Positions 53,779 through 61,828 of a stretch of DNA of 64,000 nucleotides are shown here, piece after piece. Source of the stretch: Alphaproteobacteria bacterium. Lineage in GTDB: Bacteria; Pseudomonadota; Alphaproteobacteria; Rhizobiales; Rhizobiaceae. Under the pieces are notes generated by a model. It saw only the letters and a list, made by a program, of their open reading frames with translations. It did no database searches and was not told the origin of the DNA. A program made the position numbers and the translations under genes. Position 1 is the first letter of the stretch, and each line of letters opens with the position of its first letter. The stretch covers positions 308,668 through 372,667 of the forward strand of contig JAHJHT010000008.1 in assembly GCA_018823835.1 (NCBI GenBank). Reading direction: 5' to 3'.

Positions 53779-54544
53779 GTGAGTTCTCGATTTTCGGGAT
53801 GTTACGCAGTTCGGCCGCCGCCGCTAGGTCGCAGACGACCGTTACGTCGGGGTGTTGCTGCAGGAAGGAGGCAGGGTTGTGTGGGCCGGCCTCGCCTTCG
53901 AGCGCACCGGCAAGGGCCTTCGCCTTCGCCGCGCCGGTCGCCAGCAGCACGATGCGCCGTGCCGACAGGATGGTCTCGATGCCCATGGTGATTGCCTTGC
54001 GGGGCATTGCCACGCCGGTTGGAAAGTCATTGGCGTTGGCCGCAAGTGTCGGCGGGGCAAGCTCGACGACGCGCGTCCGCGACGTGCCCTGCGAACCCGG
54101 TTCGTTGAAGCCGATATGCCCGTTGCGGCCGATGCCCAGCAGTTGCAGGTCGATGCCGCCGGCCGCCGCGATCGCCGCCTCGTAGCGGGCAGGTCCGGCG
54201 TCATCGCCCTCGGGCAAATGCAGCCGGCGCCTGTCGGCATCGACATGGTCGAAAAGGTTCCTGTCCATGTAGGCAGCAAAGCCCGAAGGATCGCCGGCGG
54301 CAAGGCCGCAATACTCGTCGAGATTGAACGTCGTTACCCTGGCAAAGCTGAGGCCGCCCGCAGGGTGCATTCTGGCAAGCTCGCGATAGACACCGATCAT
54401 CGAGGCGCCCGTTGCGAGCCCGAGAACGCTCGCCGGGTTGCTGCGGATGCGCGCGGCGAGAATGCCGGCCACCAGTTGCTCGGCCTCCCGGGAGGTTGCG
54501 AACAGGCGAACCGGCTGCTCGACTTGTGCGCGCAGGGCGCTCAT
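53771..54544 (-). CDS. nagB: glucosamine-6-phosphate deaminase family protein
   Basis: A 257-residue NagB-type deaminase/isomerase with the catalytic segments FNLDEYCGL (general base Asp) and [14 protein letters not shown] (catalytic His), and the sugar-phosphate loop [12 protein letters not shown]. It converts glucosamine-6-phosphate to fructose-6-phosphate and ammonia. It overlaps the ROK regulator by 4 bases and ggt by 8. No NagA deacetylase or sugar kinase is nearby, so the source of its substrate is unclear. Confidence 0.92.
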   Translation of the reverse strand: MSALRAQVEQPVRLFATSREAEQLVAGILAARIRSNPASVLGLATGASMIGVYRELARMHPAGGLSFARVTTFNLDEYCGLAAGDPSGFAAYMDRNLFDHVDADRRRLHLPEGDDAGPARYEAAIAAAGGIDLQLLGIGRNGHIGFNEPGSQGTSRTRVVELAPPTLAANANDFPTGVAMPRKAITMGIETILSARRIVLLATGAAKAKALAGALEGEAGPHNPASFLQQHPDVTVVCDLAAAAELRNIPKIENSHA

Positions 54545-55746
54545 TCGACCGCCTCGGCAACGTCAGCTTCCGACAGCAGGTCGTAGCCCGCGGTCTGGAA
54601 CAGGCTCTCGTAGAGCCGATCGAGGCTGCTTGCGATGGTGCCGAACAGCGCGGCCCGGCTGCCCAGCCTGCTGATGGCGCATTCGGGCGGCGAGGGCATG
54701 CAGAGCGGCAGGAAGTGGCGCACGCGCTCGAGCAGTTCGCTGCGCGCGCCGATGCTGCCGCCAAGTACCACACGTTCAGGGTCGACAATTGCCGACACCG
54801 CCAGGATCGCCTCGGCCAGCGTGCGCGCCACCTCATCTAGCGTGGCGGCGGCGATGCGGTCTCCGCCCTTTATGCGGTCGATGATCTCACGCACGGTCAG
54901 GCCGGTCTGGCCGCCCGCGCCTTCGTAGCGGTCGCGGATCGCCGCGCTGCCGATCGCCGTTTCAAGCCCGCCGGAGTGGAAGGTGCGGGAGTCGTAGGCG
55001 CTTGCGCCGACCGGCAGGGTTGCCACTTCGCCCGCTGCGCCGCGCGCGCCGCGCAGGATGCGGCGCTCGTTGATGATCCCCATGCCGACCCCGGTGCCGA
55101 GCGCTATGAAGACGAAATTGTCGATGCCCTTGCCTTCGCCCATCCACAACTCGCCCTTGGCGGCCATGTTGACGTCGTTGCCCACCTCGACATCGAAGGT
55201 CACGAGGTTTTCCAGTTCCTCGGCGAAGGACGAACCTTCGAGGCCGGCGATGTTCGGAACCATGAACAGCCGCTTGGAGCGATGATCGAAAGCGCCGGGA
55301 ATACCGACGGAACCGACCAGCACACGGTGGGCCGGCAGGCCGGCGCGGGTGGTCAGTGTGTCGCTGGTGCGCGCCAGTTGCGCGATGACGTGCTGCCCGC
55401 CGCGCGCGTCGGTGGGTTCGACCAGTTCGGCGACGATGTTCCCGTGCATGTCGGCCAGCGCTGCCTGTATCTTGGTGCCGCCGACGTCGGCGCCGAACAC
55501 CAGCGCGCGGTCGGCGCGTATTTCATAGGTGGCGGCGCTGCGTCCGACGGCGCCCTGCGTGCGGCCGGCCATCTGCACCCAGCCACCATTCTCGAGATCG
55601 CGGAACACCTCCGACATCGTCTGCTTGGACAGCCCGGTCAGCCTGGCGAGTTCGGCGCGCGACACGGGTCCCCTGTCGAGCAGGATGCGGACCACCGTGC
55701 GGAGCGTGATCTGCCGCGGTGTTGCGAGCGAGGAAAGATCGGTCAT
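54541..55746 (-). CDS. ROK family transcriptional regulator (NagC/XylR-like), zinc motif lost
   Basis: A 401-residue regulator: N-terminal winged helix-turn-helix (VSRAELARLTGLSKQTMSEV) and a ROK sugar-binding domain (FGADVGGTKIQAALADM; GVGMGIINERRI). The CxCGxxGCxE zinc motif normal for ROK proteins is absent; the corresponding stretch reads FHSGGLETAIG. The first gene of the minus-strand unit, it faces the binding-protein gene across 238 bp that contain GACAAAT direct repeats. Likely it represses both divergent units in response to an amino sugar or its phosphate. Confidence 0.9.
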   Translation of the reverse strand: MTDLSSLATPRQITLRTVVRILLDRGPVSRAELARLTGLSKQTMSEVFRDLENGGWVQMAGRTQGAVGRSAATYEIRADRALVFGADVGGTKIQAALADMHGNIVAELVEPTDARGGQHVIAQLARTSDTLTTRAGLPAHRVLVGSVGIPGAFDHRSKRLFMVPNIAGLEGSSFAEELENLVTFDVEVGNDVNMAAKGELWMGEGKGIDNFVFIALGTGVGMGIINERRILRGARGAAGEVATLPVGASAYDSRTFHSGGLETAIGSAAIRDRYEGAGGQTGLTVREIIDRIKGGDRIAAATLDEVARTLAEAILAVSAIVDPERVVLGGSIGARSELLERVRHFLPLCMPSPPECAISRLGSRAALFGTIASSLDRLYESLFQTAGYDLLSEADVAEAVE

Positions 55747-55778
55747 GAAAAGTCAAACTTCAATTAGTCAATGTAACG

Positions 55779-55802
55779 GACAAATTCACTGACAAATCTA
55801 CT
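55779..55802. repeat. tandem 12-bp repeat in ROK/ABC divergent promoter
   Basis: GACAAATTCACT is followed directly by GACAAATCTACT (10 of 12 bases equal), 33 bp upstream of the ROK gene start. A pair of AGTCAA hexamers (55751, 55766) lies beside it. Candidate binding region for the ROK protein. Confidence 0.4.
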
Positions 55803-55984
55803 TTCGTCAACCCGGAGACCATCAAATAGGGATCATAATCCGGGTTTTTGGGCCGGGCCTGATCCGCAACATGGATAATTGGTTCGCCTGCTTTACAAAA
55901 GAAAGCGAGTGTGTTTCGCTGCCATCCAAGGTGGAGACGGCTGCGTGGCGCAGGCGTAAAAAAAAGTAAGAGGGAATTCCGAGT

Positions 55985-57490
55985 ATGACGCTAATGAAAA
56001 AGCTGACGGTCCTGTCGGGTCTGATGGCGATCTCCATGGCATCTGCAAGTGCAGAAACCCTGCGTGTCGGCCTGCAGGACGACCCGGATACGATGGATCC
56101 GGCGACCGGCGGCACCTATTCCGGCCGCATCGTGTTCGACGCGCTGTGCGACAAGCTGCTCGACATCAATGCGAAGCTCGAGATCGTGCCGCAGCTGGCG
56201 ACCGAGTGGTCGTGGAACGACAGCAACACCGAGCTGACGCTGAAGCTGCGCGAAGGCGTGACCTTCCATGATGGCAAGCCCTTCGACGCCGAAGCGGTCA
56301 AAGCCAATGTCGAGCGCATGCAGACGTTGAAGGAATCAAAGCGCCGTTCCGAGCTGTCGCCGATCAAGGAGGTCGAGGTCGTTGACTCGTCTACCGTGGT
56401 GCTGAAGCTTGAGACCCCGTTCGCACCGCTCCTGTCGGTGCTTACCGATCGCGCTGGCATGATGGTTTCGCCCTCGGCCGGCACCTCGACCGACGAGTTC
56501 GCCGCCAACCCGGTGTGCTCGGGTCCCTACCAGTTCGAAAGCCGCAGCGCGCGCGACAAGATCAGCCTGAAGAAGTATCCCGGCTACTGGAACGCGGACA
56601 AGATCGGCTACGACGCGATCGAATACCAGATCATCCCCGACTCGACCGTGCGCCTGTCGCGCATCCAGGCCGGCGACCTCGATGTCGCCGAACGCATCGC
56701 ACCGACGGACCTGGAGGCAATCCGATCCAACTCGGACCTCGCGCTCTACACCTCGGCGGGGCTCGCCGTTTCGCATCTCTTCATCAACGTGCGTCCGGAC
56801 TCCGGCGGCGTTCTCGCCGACAAGCCCGACCTGCGCAAGGCACTCGAACTCTCGCTCGACCGCAACGTGATCAACCAGGTCGCCTTCAACGGGGAGTTCA
56901 CTGCCGACAACCAGATGATCCCGCCCTCCAGCGCCTTCTACAGCGCCAAGCACCCGATGCCAGCTCGCGACGTCGCCGCTGCCAAGAAGCTGATCGAGGA
57001 CTCGGGCGTCGCAAACCCGGCCATCGAGATTACGTACGAGAACTCGCTGACCGACGGCCGCGTGGCGCAGATCATCCAGCAGATGGCGCAGGAGGCTGGC
57101 TTCACGGTCAACCTGCTGCCGCTTGAGACCTCGTCGGCCATCGAGCGCTATCTCGCCGGCAATTTCGAGCTCTACATCGGCAACTGGAGCGGCCGCGCCG
57201 ATCCCGATCCGACGCTGTACACCTTCTTCGGCACCGGCGGCAGCCAGAACCTCAACGGCTACAAGTCGCAGGAACTCGACGATGTGCTGATCGCCGCGCG
57301 CAAGGAACTCGACACGGATGCCCGCAAGGCTCTCTACGAGCAGGCAGCGGAGATCTACCTCAACGACCGTCCGACCATTCCGCTTTACCACTCGACGTGG
57401 TTCTATGGTGCGCGTGCCTCGGTCGATGGGATTTCGATCTATCCGGACGGAATCCTGCGCGTCACGGGCGTGAAGCCGAAGTCCAACTGA
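55985..57490 (+). CDS. dipeptide-type ABC transporter substrate-binding protein (family 5)
   Basis: A 501-residue exported binding protein of the DppA/OppA family: Sec signal peptide ending at ASASA, the LQDDPDTMDPATGG opening and the classic family stretch LRKALELSLDRNVI. Such proteins bind peptides, but also opines, nickel or oligosaccharides. In this operon pair with ggt and nagB, a gamma-glutamyl peptide, muropeptide fragment or amino-sugar conjugate is plausible. A 10-bp stem-loop begins 10 bases after the stop. Confidence 0.93.
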   Translation: MTLMKKLTVLSGLMAISMASASAETLRVGLQDDPDTMDPATGGTYSGRIVFDALCDKLLDINAKLEIVPQLATEWSWNDSNTELTLKLREGVTFHDGKPFDAEAVKANVERMQTLKESKRRSELSPIKEVEVVDSSTVVLKLETPFAPLLSVLTDRAGMMVSPSAGTSTDEFAANPVCSGPYQFESRSARDKISLKKYPGYWNADKIGYDAIEYQIIPDSTVRLSRIQAGDLDVAERIAPTDLEAIRSNSDLALYTSAGLAVSHLFINVRPDSGGVLADKPDLRKALELSLDRNVINQVAFNGEFTADNQMIPPSSAFYSAKHPMPARDVAAAKKLIEDSGVANPAIEITYENSLTDGRVAQIIQQMAQEAGFTVNLLPLETSSAIERYLAGNFELYIGNWSGRADPDPTLYTFFGTGGSQNLNGYKSQELDDVLIAARKELDTDARKALYEQAAEIYLNDRPTIPLYHSTWFYGARASVDGISIYPDGILRVTGVKPKSN

Positions 57491-57500
57491 TCCGACGGCT

Positions 57501-57524
57501 GCGCCCGGTCACACGACCGGGCGC
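57501..57524 (+). promoter_or_regulatory. intercistronic stem-loop after peptide-binding-protein gene
   Basis: GCGCCCGGTC-ACAC-GACCGGGCGC, a perfect 10-bp stem with a four-base loop, between the binding-protein gene and the first permease gene; no T-run follows. Confidence 0.65.
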
Positions 57525-57557
57525 GGCCCCGACACCTCCGGGATCCGCCAGAACGAC

Positions 57558-58499
57558 ATGCTCAATTTCATCCTGCGGCGCATCCTGATCTCGATACCGA
57601 CGCTGCTGCTCGTCTCGGTGCTCGTCTTCGGCCTGCTGAAACTGCTCCCCGGCGATCCCGCACTGGCGCTTGCCGGCCAGGAGCCGGACCCCGCGGTAAT
57701 CGAATTCCTGCGCACCAAGTACGGCCTCGACCAACCGCTGCCGGTGCAGTACTTCAAGTGGCTCGGCAGCATCCTGCAGGGCGATTTCGGCCTCTCCATC
57801 CGCACCCGCCTGCCGATCGGCGAGATGATCGTCCAGAAGCTGCCGGTCACGCTGCAGCTTTCGCTCCAGGCCATGCTCATCGCGCTTCTGATCGGCATTC
57901 CGGCCGGCGTATTCGCAGCCATCCGCCGCGGCACTCCGGTCGACTACATCGTCAGCCTGATCGGGCTCGGCGGCCTGTCGATCCCGAGCTTCTGGCTCGG
58001 CATCATGCTGATCCTGCTGTTTGCCGTCTCGCTCGGCTGGCTTCCGAGCGGCGGCTATGTCGGCTTCTTCGAATCCCCGCTCGACAATCTCCGCTACACG
58101 CTGCTGCCAAGCATCGTTCTGGGCACGGCTGCTGCTGCCATCGTCATGCGTCATACCCGCAGCTCGATGATCGCCGTCCTCAAGCAGGACTATGTCCGTA
58201 CCGCGCGGGCTAAGGGCCTGCGCGAACGCATCGTGGTCACCCGCCACGCGCTGCGCAACGGCCTGATTCCTGTCGTCACCACCAGCACCCTGCATCTCGG
58301 CGAGCTTCTGTCGGGCGCCGTGCTGAGCGAGCAGGTCTTCGGCATTCCCGGCTTCGGCAAGATGATCGTCGACGGCGTGTTCAGCCGCGACTACGCCGTC
58401 GTCCAGGCCGTCGTCATGTGCTCGGCGGTCATATTCCTGCTGCTCAGCCTGATTGCCGACCTTGCCTACGTTGTCCTCAGCCCGAGGCTTCGCTCATGA
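57558..58499 (+). CDS. dipeptide-type ABC transporter permease (DppB family)
   Basis: A 313-residue permease with the DppB N-terminus (MLNFILRRILISIPTLL), about six helices and the EAA-type coupling loop DYVRTARAKGLRERIV. It forms a heterodimeric channel with the DppC-type protein, whose start overlaps its stop (ATGA). Confidence 0.95.
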   Translation: MLNFILRRILISIPTLLLVSVLVFGLLKLLPGDPALALAGQEPDPAVIEFLRTKYGLDQPLPVQYFKWLGSILQGDFGLSIRTRLPIGEMIVQKLPVTLQLSLQAMLIALLIGIPAGVFAAIRRGTPVDYIVSLIGLGGLSIPSFWLGIMLILLFAVSLGWLPSGGYVGFFESPLDNLRYTLLPSIVLGTAAAAIVMRHTRSSMIAVLKQDYVRTARAKGLRERIVVTRHALRNGLIPVVTTSTLHLGELLSGAVLSEQVFGIPGFGKMIVDGVFSRDYAVVQAVVMCSAVIFLLLSLIADLAYVVLSPRLRS

Positions 58500-59374
58500 G
58501 CGGCGAGACCGCCCCGATGGCTGCCGCGCGCGGCGGCGCGCGCCGCTCTGCCATGCGCCGCGCCCTGTCGCACCCGAGCACCATGATCGGCGGCACGCTG
58601 GTGCTGTTCTTCGTTCTGGTTGCCGTCTTCGCGCCGTTCATTGCGCCTTTCGATCCCAACGCCTCGGACTGGCTCGCCGTGCGGCAGGCGCCATCGGCCC
58701 TGCACTGGTTCGGCACCGACGATCTGGGCCGCGACGTGCTGTCCCGGGTCATCTTCGGGTCGCGCGCCTCGCTCGCGGCGGGCGTCATCGCCGTTGCCAT
58801 CGCCATTTCCATCGGGGTGCCGCTTGGCCTGGTGGCGGGTTATTTCGGCGGCATCGTCGACGCCATCATCGCGCGCTTCACCGATGCCCTGCTGGCGGTG
58901 CCCTTCCTGGTCCTCGCCATCGCGCTGGCGGCCTTTCTCGGACCGAGCCTGCAGAATGCGATGATCGCCATCGGCGTTTCGGCCATGCCGGTTTTTGTCC
59001 GACTGACGCGCGGCCAGGTCCTCTCGATCAAGAACGAGGACTACATCACCGCGGTGCGCGCGCTCGGCGTGCGCGACCGAAACATCATCCTCGCCCATGT
59101 CCTGCCCAATGTGATGGCGCCGATCGTCGTCCAGGTCACCATCACCATGGCGGTCGCCGTGCTCGCCGAGGCCAGCCTTGCCTTCCTTGGGCTCGGCCAG
59201 CGCCCGCCAGCCCCGTCATGGGGCAGCATGCTCGACATCGCCCGCCAGTTCCTCACCGAGGCGCCGTGGATGGCGGTCTGGCCGGGCCTTGCGATCATCG
59301 CCATCGTGCTCGGCTTCAACCTGCTGGGCGATGGTCTCAACGATACGCTGACGCCGCAGTCCGAGGACAGCTGA
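58496..59374 (+). CDS. dipeptide-type ABC transporter permease (DppC family)
   Basis: A 292-residue permease with the DppC features: an N-terminal helix, the FGTDDLGRDVLSRVIFG motif and the coupling loop EDYITAVRALGVRDRNII. Start at MSGETA overlaps the DppB stop. It ends the plus-strand transport unit; the ATPase is supplied by the divergent operon. About 275 bp without a recognisable gene separate it from the convergent ftsH. Confidence 0.95.
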   Translation: MSGETAPMAAARGGARRSAMRRALSHPSTMIGGTLVLFFVLVAVFAPFIAPFDPNASDWLAVRQAPSALHWFGTDDLGRDVLSRVIFGSRASLAAGVIAVAIAISIGVPLGLVAGYFGGIVDAIIARFTDALLAVPFLVLAIALAAFLGPSLQNAMIAIGVSAMPVFVRLTRGQVLSIKNEDYITAVRALGVRDRNIILAHVLPNVMAPIVVQVTITMAVAVLAEASLAFLGLGQRPPAPSWGSMLDIARQFLTEAPWMAVWPGLAIIAIVLGFNLLGDGLNDTLTPQSEDS

Positions 59375-59649
59375 CGGTCGAAGGCAGGCTCGGTCACACG
59401 CGACGGATTTCGGCCGGGCACCGCAGTCTGAGGCTCAGCTCGGATTTGCCGGACACTGGCCGGCAGGTTCTGGTCAATCCACGCCTCGACGAAGGCATGC
59501 GGCGTACCCCAAGCCAACCCGCCGCAGCAGGAGCTGCTCTTTCGGGATCCTGATGTTGATGTTCGGACCGCAGTCTGCGCAATCCTGAGGATGGATCGGC
59601 TGGAGAGACAGCCGGCCAAGGCCCCGACGGGATCCTTGCGGGGATCGCG

Positions 59650-61527
59650 TCATTTTCGACTCTTCACGAACGGGGTTATCTTGGTGTCGTCCGCAAGGCA
59701 CTCCCGGATGGCGTCGAGATTCAGGGTTTCCTCGGCTTCGAGCCTCGCGACGAGCCGGGCAATCTGGTCTCGATGGCTTTCGATCAGGGAGATGGCCTGT
59801 TCTTCGGCCTCGTGCAGCAGGTTCATCACCGCCTGGTCTACCCGGGCCGCGGTCTCATCCGCAAAGCTGCGCGGCTGGGCGATCTGTTGTCCAAGGAATG
59901 GATGGTCTTCGCTTTGCCACAGGTCTATCGGGCCGATCTCGGGATCCATTCCCCAGCGGGCGACCATCGAGCGGGCCATAATGGTGGCACGCCGGATGTC
60001 GTCATCGGCACCGGAACTGACCGAGCCCAATAAGGTCTTCTCCGCTGCCCGGCCGGCCAGGAGGGTGGTCAGTTGCACCTGCAAATAGGCTTCGGAGAGG
60101 GTATGGCGTTCGTTCTCGGGCAACATGTGGGTGCCGCCGAGGCTGCGTCCGCGCGGGATGATCGTGACCTTGTAGAGCGGGTCGGCGTCAGGATTGTAAT
60201 AGGCCGCGGCGGTATGTCCGGCCTCGTGCACGGCCAAACGGTGCTTTTCGTCCGGCTGGATTGCCAGGGTTCGTACCGTGCCCATCATCACCTTGTCGCG
60301 TGCCTCGTCCAGATCGGCAGGCGTGATGTCCGAGCCTGACCTGCGCGCGGCAGTAATTGCAGCCTCGTTGAGCAGGTTCTTCAGGTCCGCCCCGGAAAAC
60401 CCCGGTGTTCCCGCTGCGACCAGATCGAGCGCGACATCGGAGCGCAGAGGCAGGTTCTTCGCATGAACATCCAGGATCGCGCGGCGCGCACCCTTGTCCG
60501 GGAGAGACAGGGTCACGTGACGATCGAACCTGCCGGGGCGCAGCAGGGCCGGGTCCAGCACATCGGGGCGGTTCGTGGCGGCAAGGACGACAACCGCCTC
60601 ACGGGCGGTGAAGCCGTCCAGCTCGGCCAGGATCTGGTTCAGGGTCTGCTCGCGTTCATCGTGCCCCCCGCCCACGCCGGTTCCCCGGGTGCGTCCGATG
60701 CTGTCCAGTTCGTCGATGAAAATTATGGCGGGCGCTTGTTTGCGCGCGGCCTCGAACATCTTGCGCACGCGGCCCGCGCCCACGCCGACAAACACCTCGA
60801 TGAACTCCGAGCCTGAGGTCGAAAAGAACGGCACCTCCGCTTCGCCTGCCAATGCCCGCGCAAGCAACGTCTTGCCGGTGCCGGGCGGCCCCATCAGCAG
60901 CACACCATGCGGGACGGACGCCCCGACTTTCTCGAACCGCTTCGGATCCCGCAGGAATTCGACCAGTTCCGAAACCTCCCGCTTCGCCTCGTCCTGGCCC
61001 GCCACGTCAGCAAAGGTGATCTTGCTGGCGGGTTTGGTGGGCTTTGCCGATCTGCCGAGCAGGTCGCCCAGGCCGCCGGGAAGTCCACCACTGAATCCGC
61101 CTCCCGTCATCCTGCGGCTGAGCCAGAAATAGAACGCGATAATCAGCAGCCATGGCAGGAACGAAATCAGCACCGATGGAGCGCGAGGCTCCTCTGCCAC
61201 GACGAGAACGCTGTTTTCCTCAAGCATCGGCAGGAGTGCCGGGTCGGGCTGCTGGGGTGTAATCGCACGGACCGTTTTGATCCCATCAGCGGTCGGCTCG
61301 CGCAACACTGCAACTATGGCCGTGGCTTCCAAGGTCACTGCGGAAACTTCACCCGTTCCAATGAGCTGTTTGATTTCGCTGTACGGTATCGATTTGCTGG
61401 TCGGCGACCCATCGGGCATCTGGGTGGCCAAGTACCCGAAAAATGCCAGTCCGGTGACAAACGCCCAAAACAGGCGACCAAATGGACTCGGTTCGGGCGC
61501 GGAAGGCGGTTTCGCGTGATTTCCCAT
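59650..61527 (-). CDS. ftsH: accessory ATP-dependent zinc metalloprotease FtsH
   Basis: A 625-residue FtsH. It has two N-terminal membrane segments around a short periplasmic domain, the AAA+ module with Walker A (GPPGTGKT, about residue 212), Walker B (IIFIDELDSIG) and second-region arginines, and the zinc site HEAGH at about 434-438. The protease motif continues HTAAAYY where housekeeping FtsH usually has HALVA. The gene is not beside tilS or folP as the core copy usually is, so it is probably a second, stress-related FtsH. The start MGNHAKP is chosen over an extension lacking homology. An FNR-like box lies about 100 bp upstream. Confidence 0.93.
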   Translation of the reverse strand: MGNHAKPPSAPEPSPFGRLFWAFVTGLAFFGYLATQMPDGSPTSKSIPYSEIKQLIGTGEVSAVTLEATAIVAVLREPTADGIKTVRAITPQQPDPALLPMLEENSVLVVAEEPRAPSVLISFLPWLLIIAFYFWLSRRMTGGGFSGGLPGGLGDLLGRSAKPTKPASKITFADVAGQDEAKREVSELVEFLRDPKRFEKVGASVPHGVLLMGPPGTGKTLLARALAGEAEVPFFSTSGSEFIEVFVGVGAGRVRKMFEAARKQAPAIIFIDELDSIGRTRGTGVGGGHDEREQTLNQILAELDGFTAREAVVVLAATNRPDVLDPALLRPGRFDRHVTLSLPDKGARRAILDVHAKNLPLRSDVALDLVAAGTPGFSGADLKNLLNEAAITAARRSGSDITPADLDEARDKVMMGTVRTLAIQPDEKHRLAVHEAGHTAAAYYNPDADPLYKVTIIPRGRSLGGTHMLPENERHTLSEAYLQVQLTTLLAGRAAEKTLLGSVSSGADDDIRRATIMARSMVARWGMDPEIGPIDLWQSEDHPFLGQQIAQPRSFADETAARVDQAVMNLLHEAEEQAISLIESHRDQIARLVARLEAEETLNLDAIRECLADDTKITPFVKSRK

Positions 61528-61622
61528 TCGGTTGTCCCAAGAAGTTGCTGCAAGGCAGTCTTTAAGACCTCCCCATCGCACAGGAGAATATCACCTACAC
61601 TAGCTGATGAACCGGCGTTGAC

Positions 61623-61638
61623 GTTGACCCAGGTCAAC
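61623..61638. promoter_or_regulatory. FNR/FixK-like box upstream of ftsH
   Basis: GTTGACCCAGGTCAAC contains TTGAC-N4-GTCAA, which fits the FNR/FixK-type consensus TTGA(T/C)-N4-(A/G)TCAA. Its centre is about 31 bp upstream of a weak -10-like TAGTGT (minus strand, 61602-61597), close to the usual class II activator spacing. A second, degenerate site (TTGTGGCTAATCAA) follows on its upstream side. Confidence 0.45.
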
Positions 61639-61697
61639 TGGGGTTGTGGCTAATCAACTCGGGCTTTGCGCGCATACTCTGGATCTGTGCTTCTTGG

Positions 61698-61724
61698 GCC
61701 GGAAGCCGACAGTCGGCTTCCGGC
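61698..61724. repeat. 27-bp near-perfect palindrome between multicopper oxidase and ftsH
   Basis: GCCGGAAGCCGAC and its exact reverse complement GTCGGCTTCCGGC are separated by a single A. RNA would fold into a 12-bp stem with a three-base loop. It lies about 105 bp after the oxidase stop (minus strand). No T-run follows on either strand, so a terminator is possible but unproven. Confidence 0.6.
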
Positions 61725-61828
61725 TGTTATGACGCGACACCAGACCCTCATGGGCCGGGTGCACGTCTATGATCGATCCAGAATGACTATGCCGAAACGC
61801 GATACACACGACAGGCAACAGTCGACGA

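Noticed and set aside
59375..59649. Short frames between the DppC and ftsH genes
   Set aside because: No frame has a ribosome-binding site with recognisable content; a possible remnant is suspected but cannot be named.
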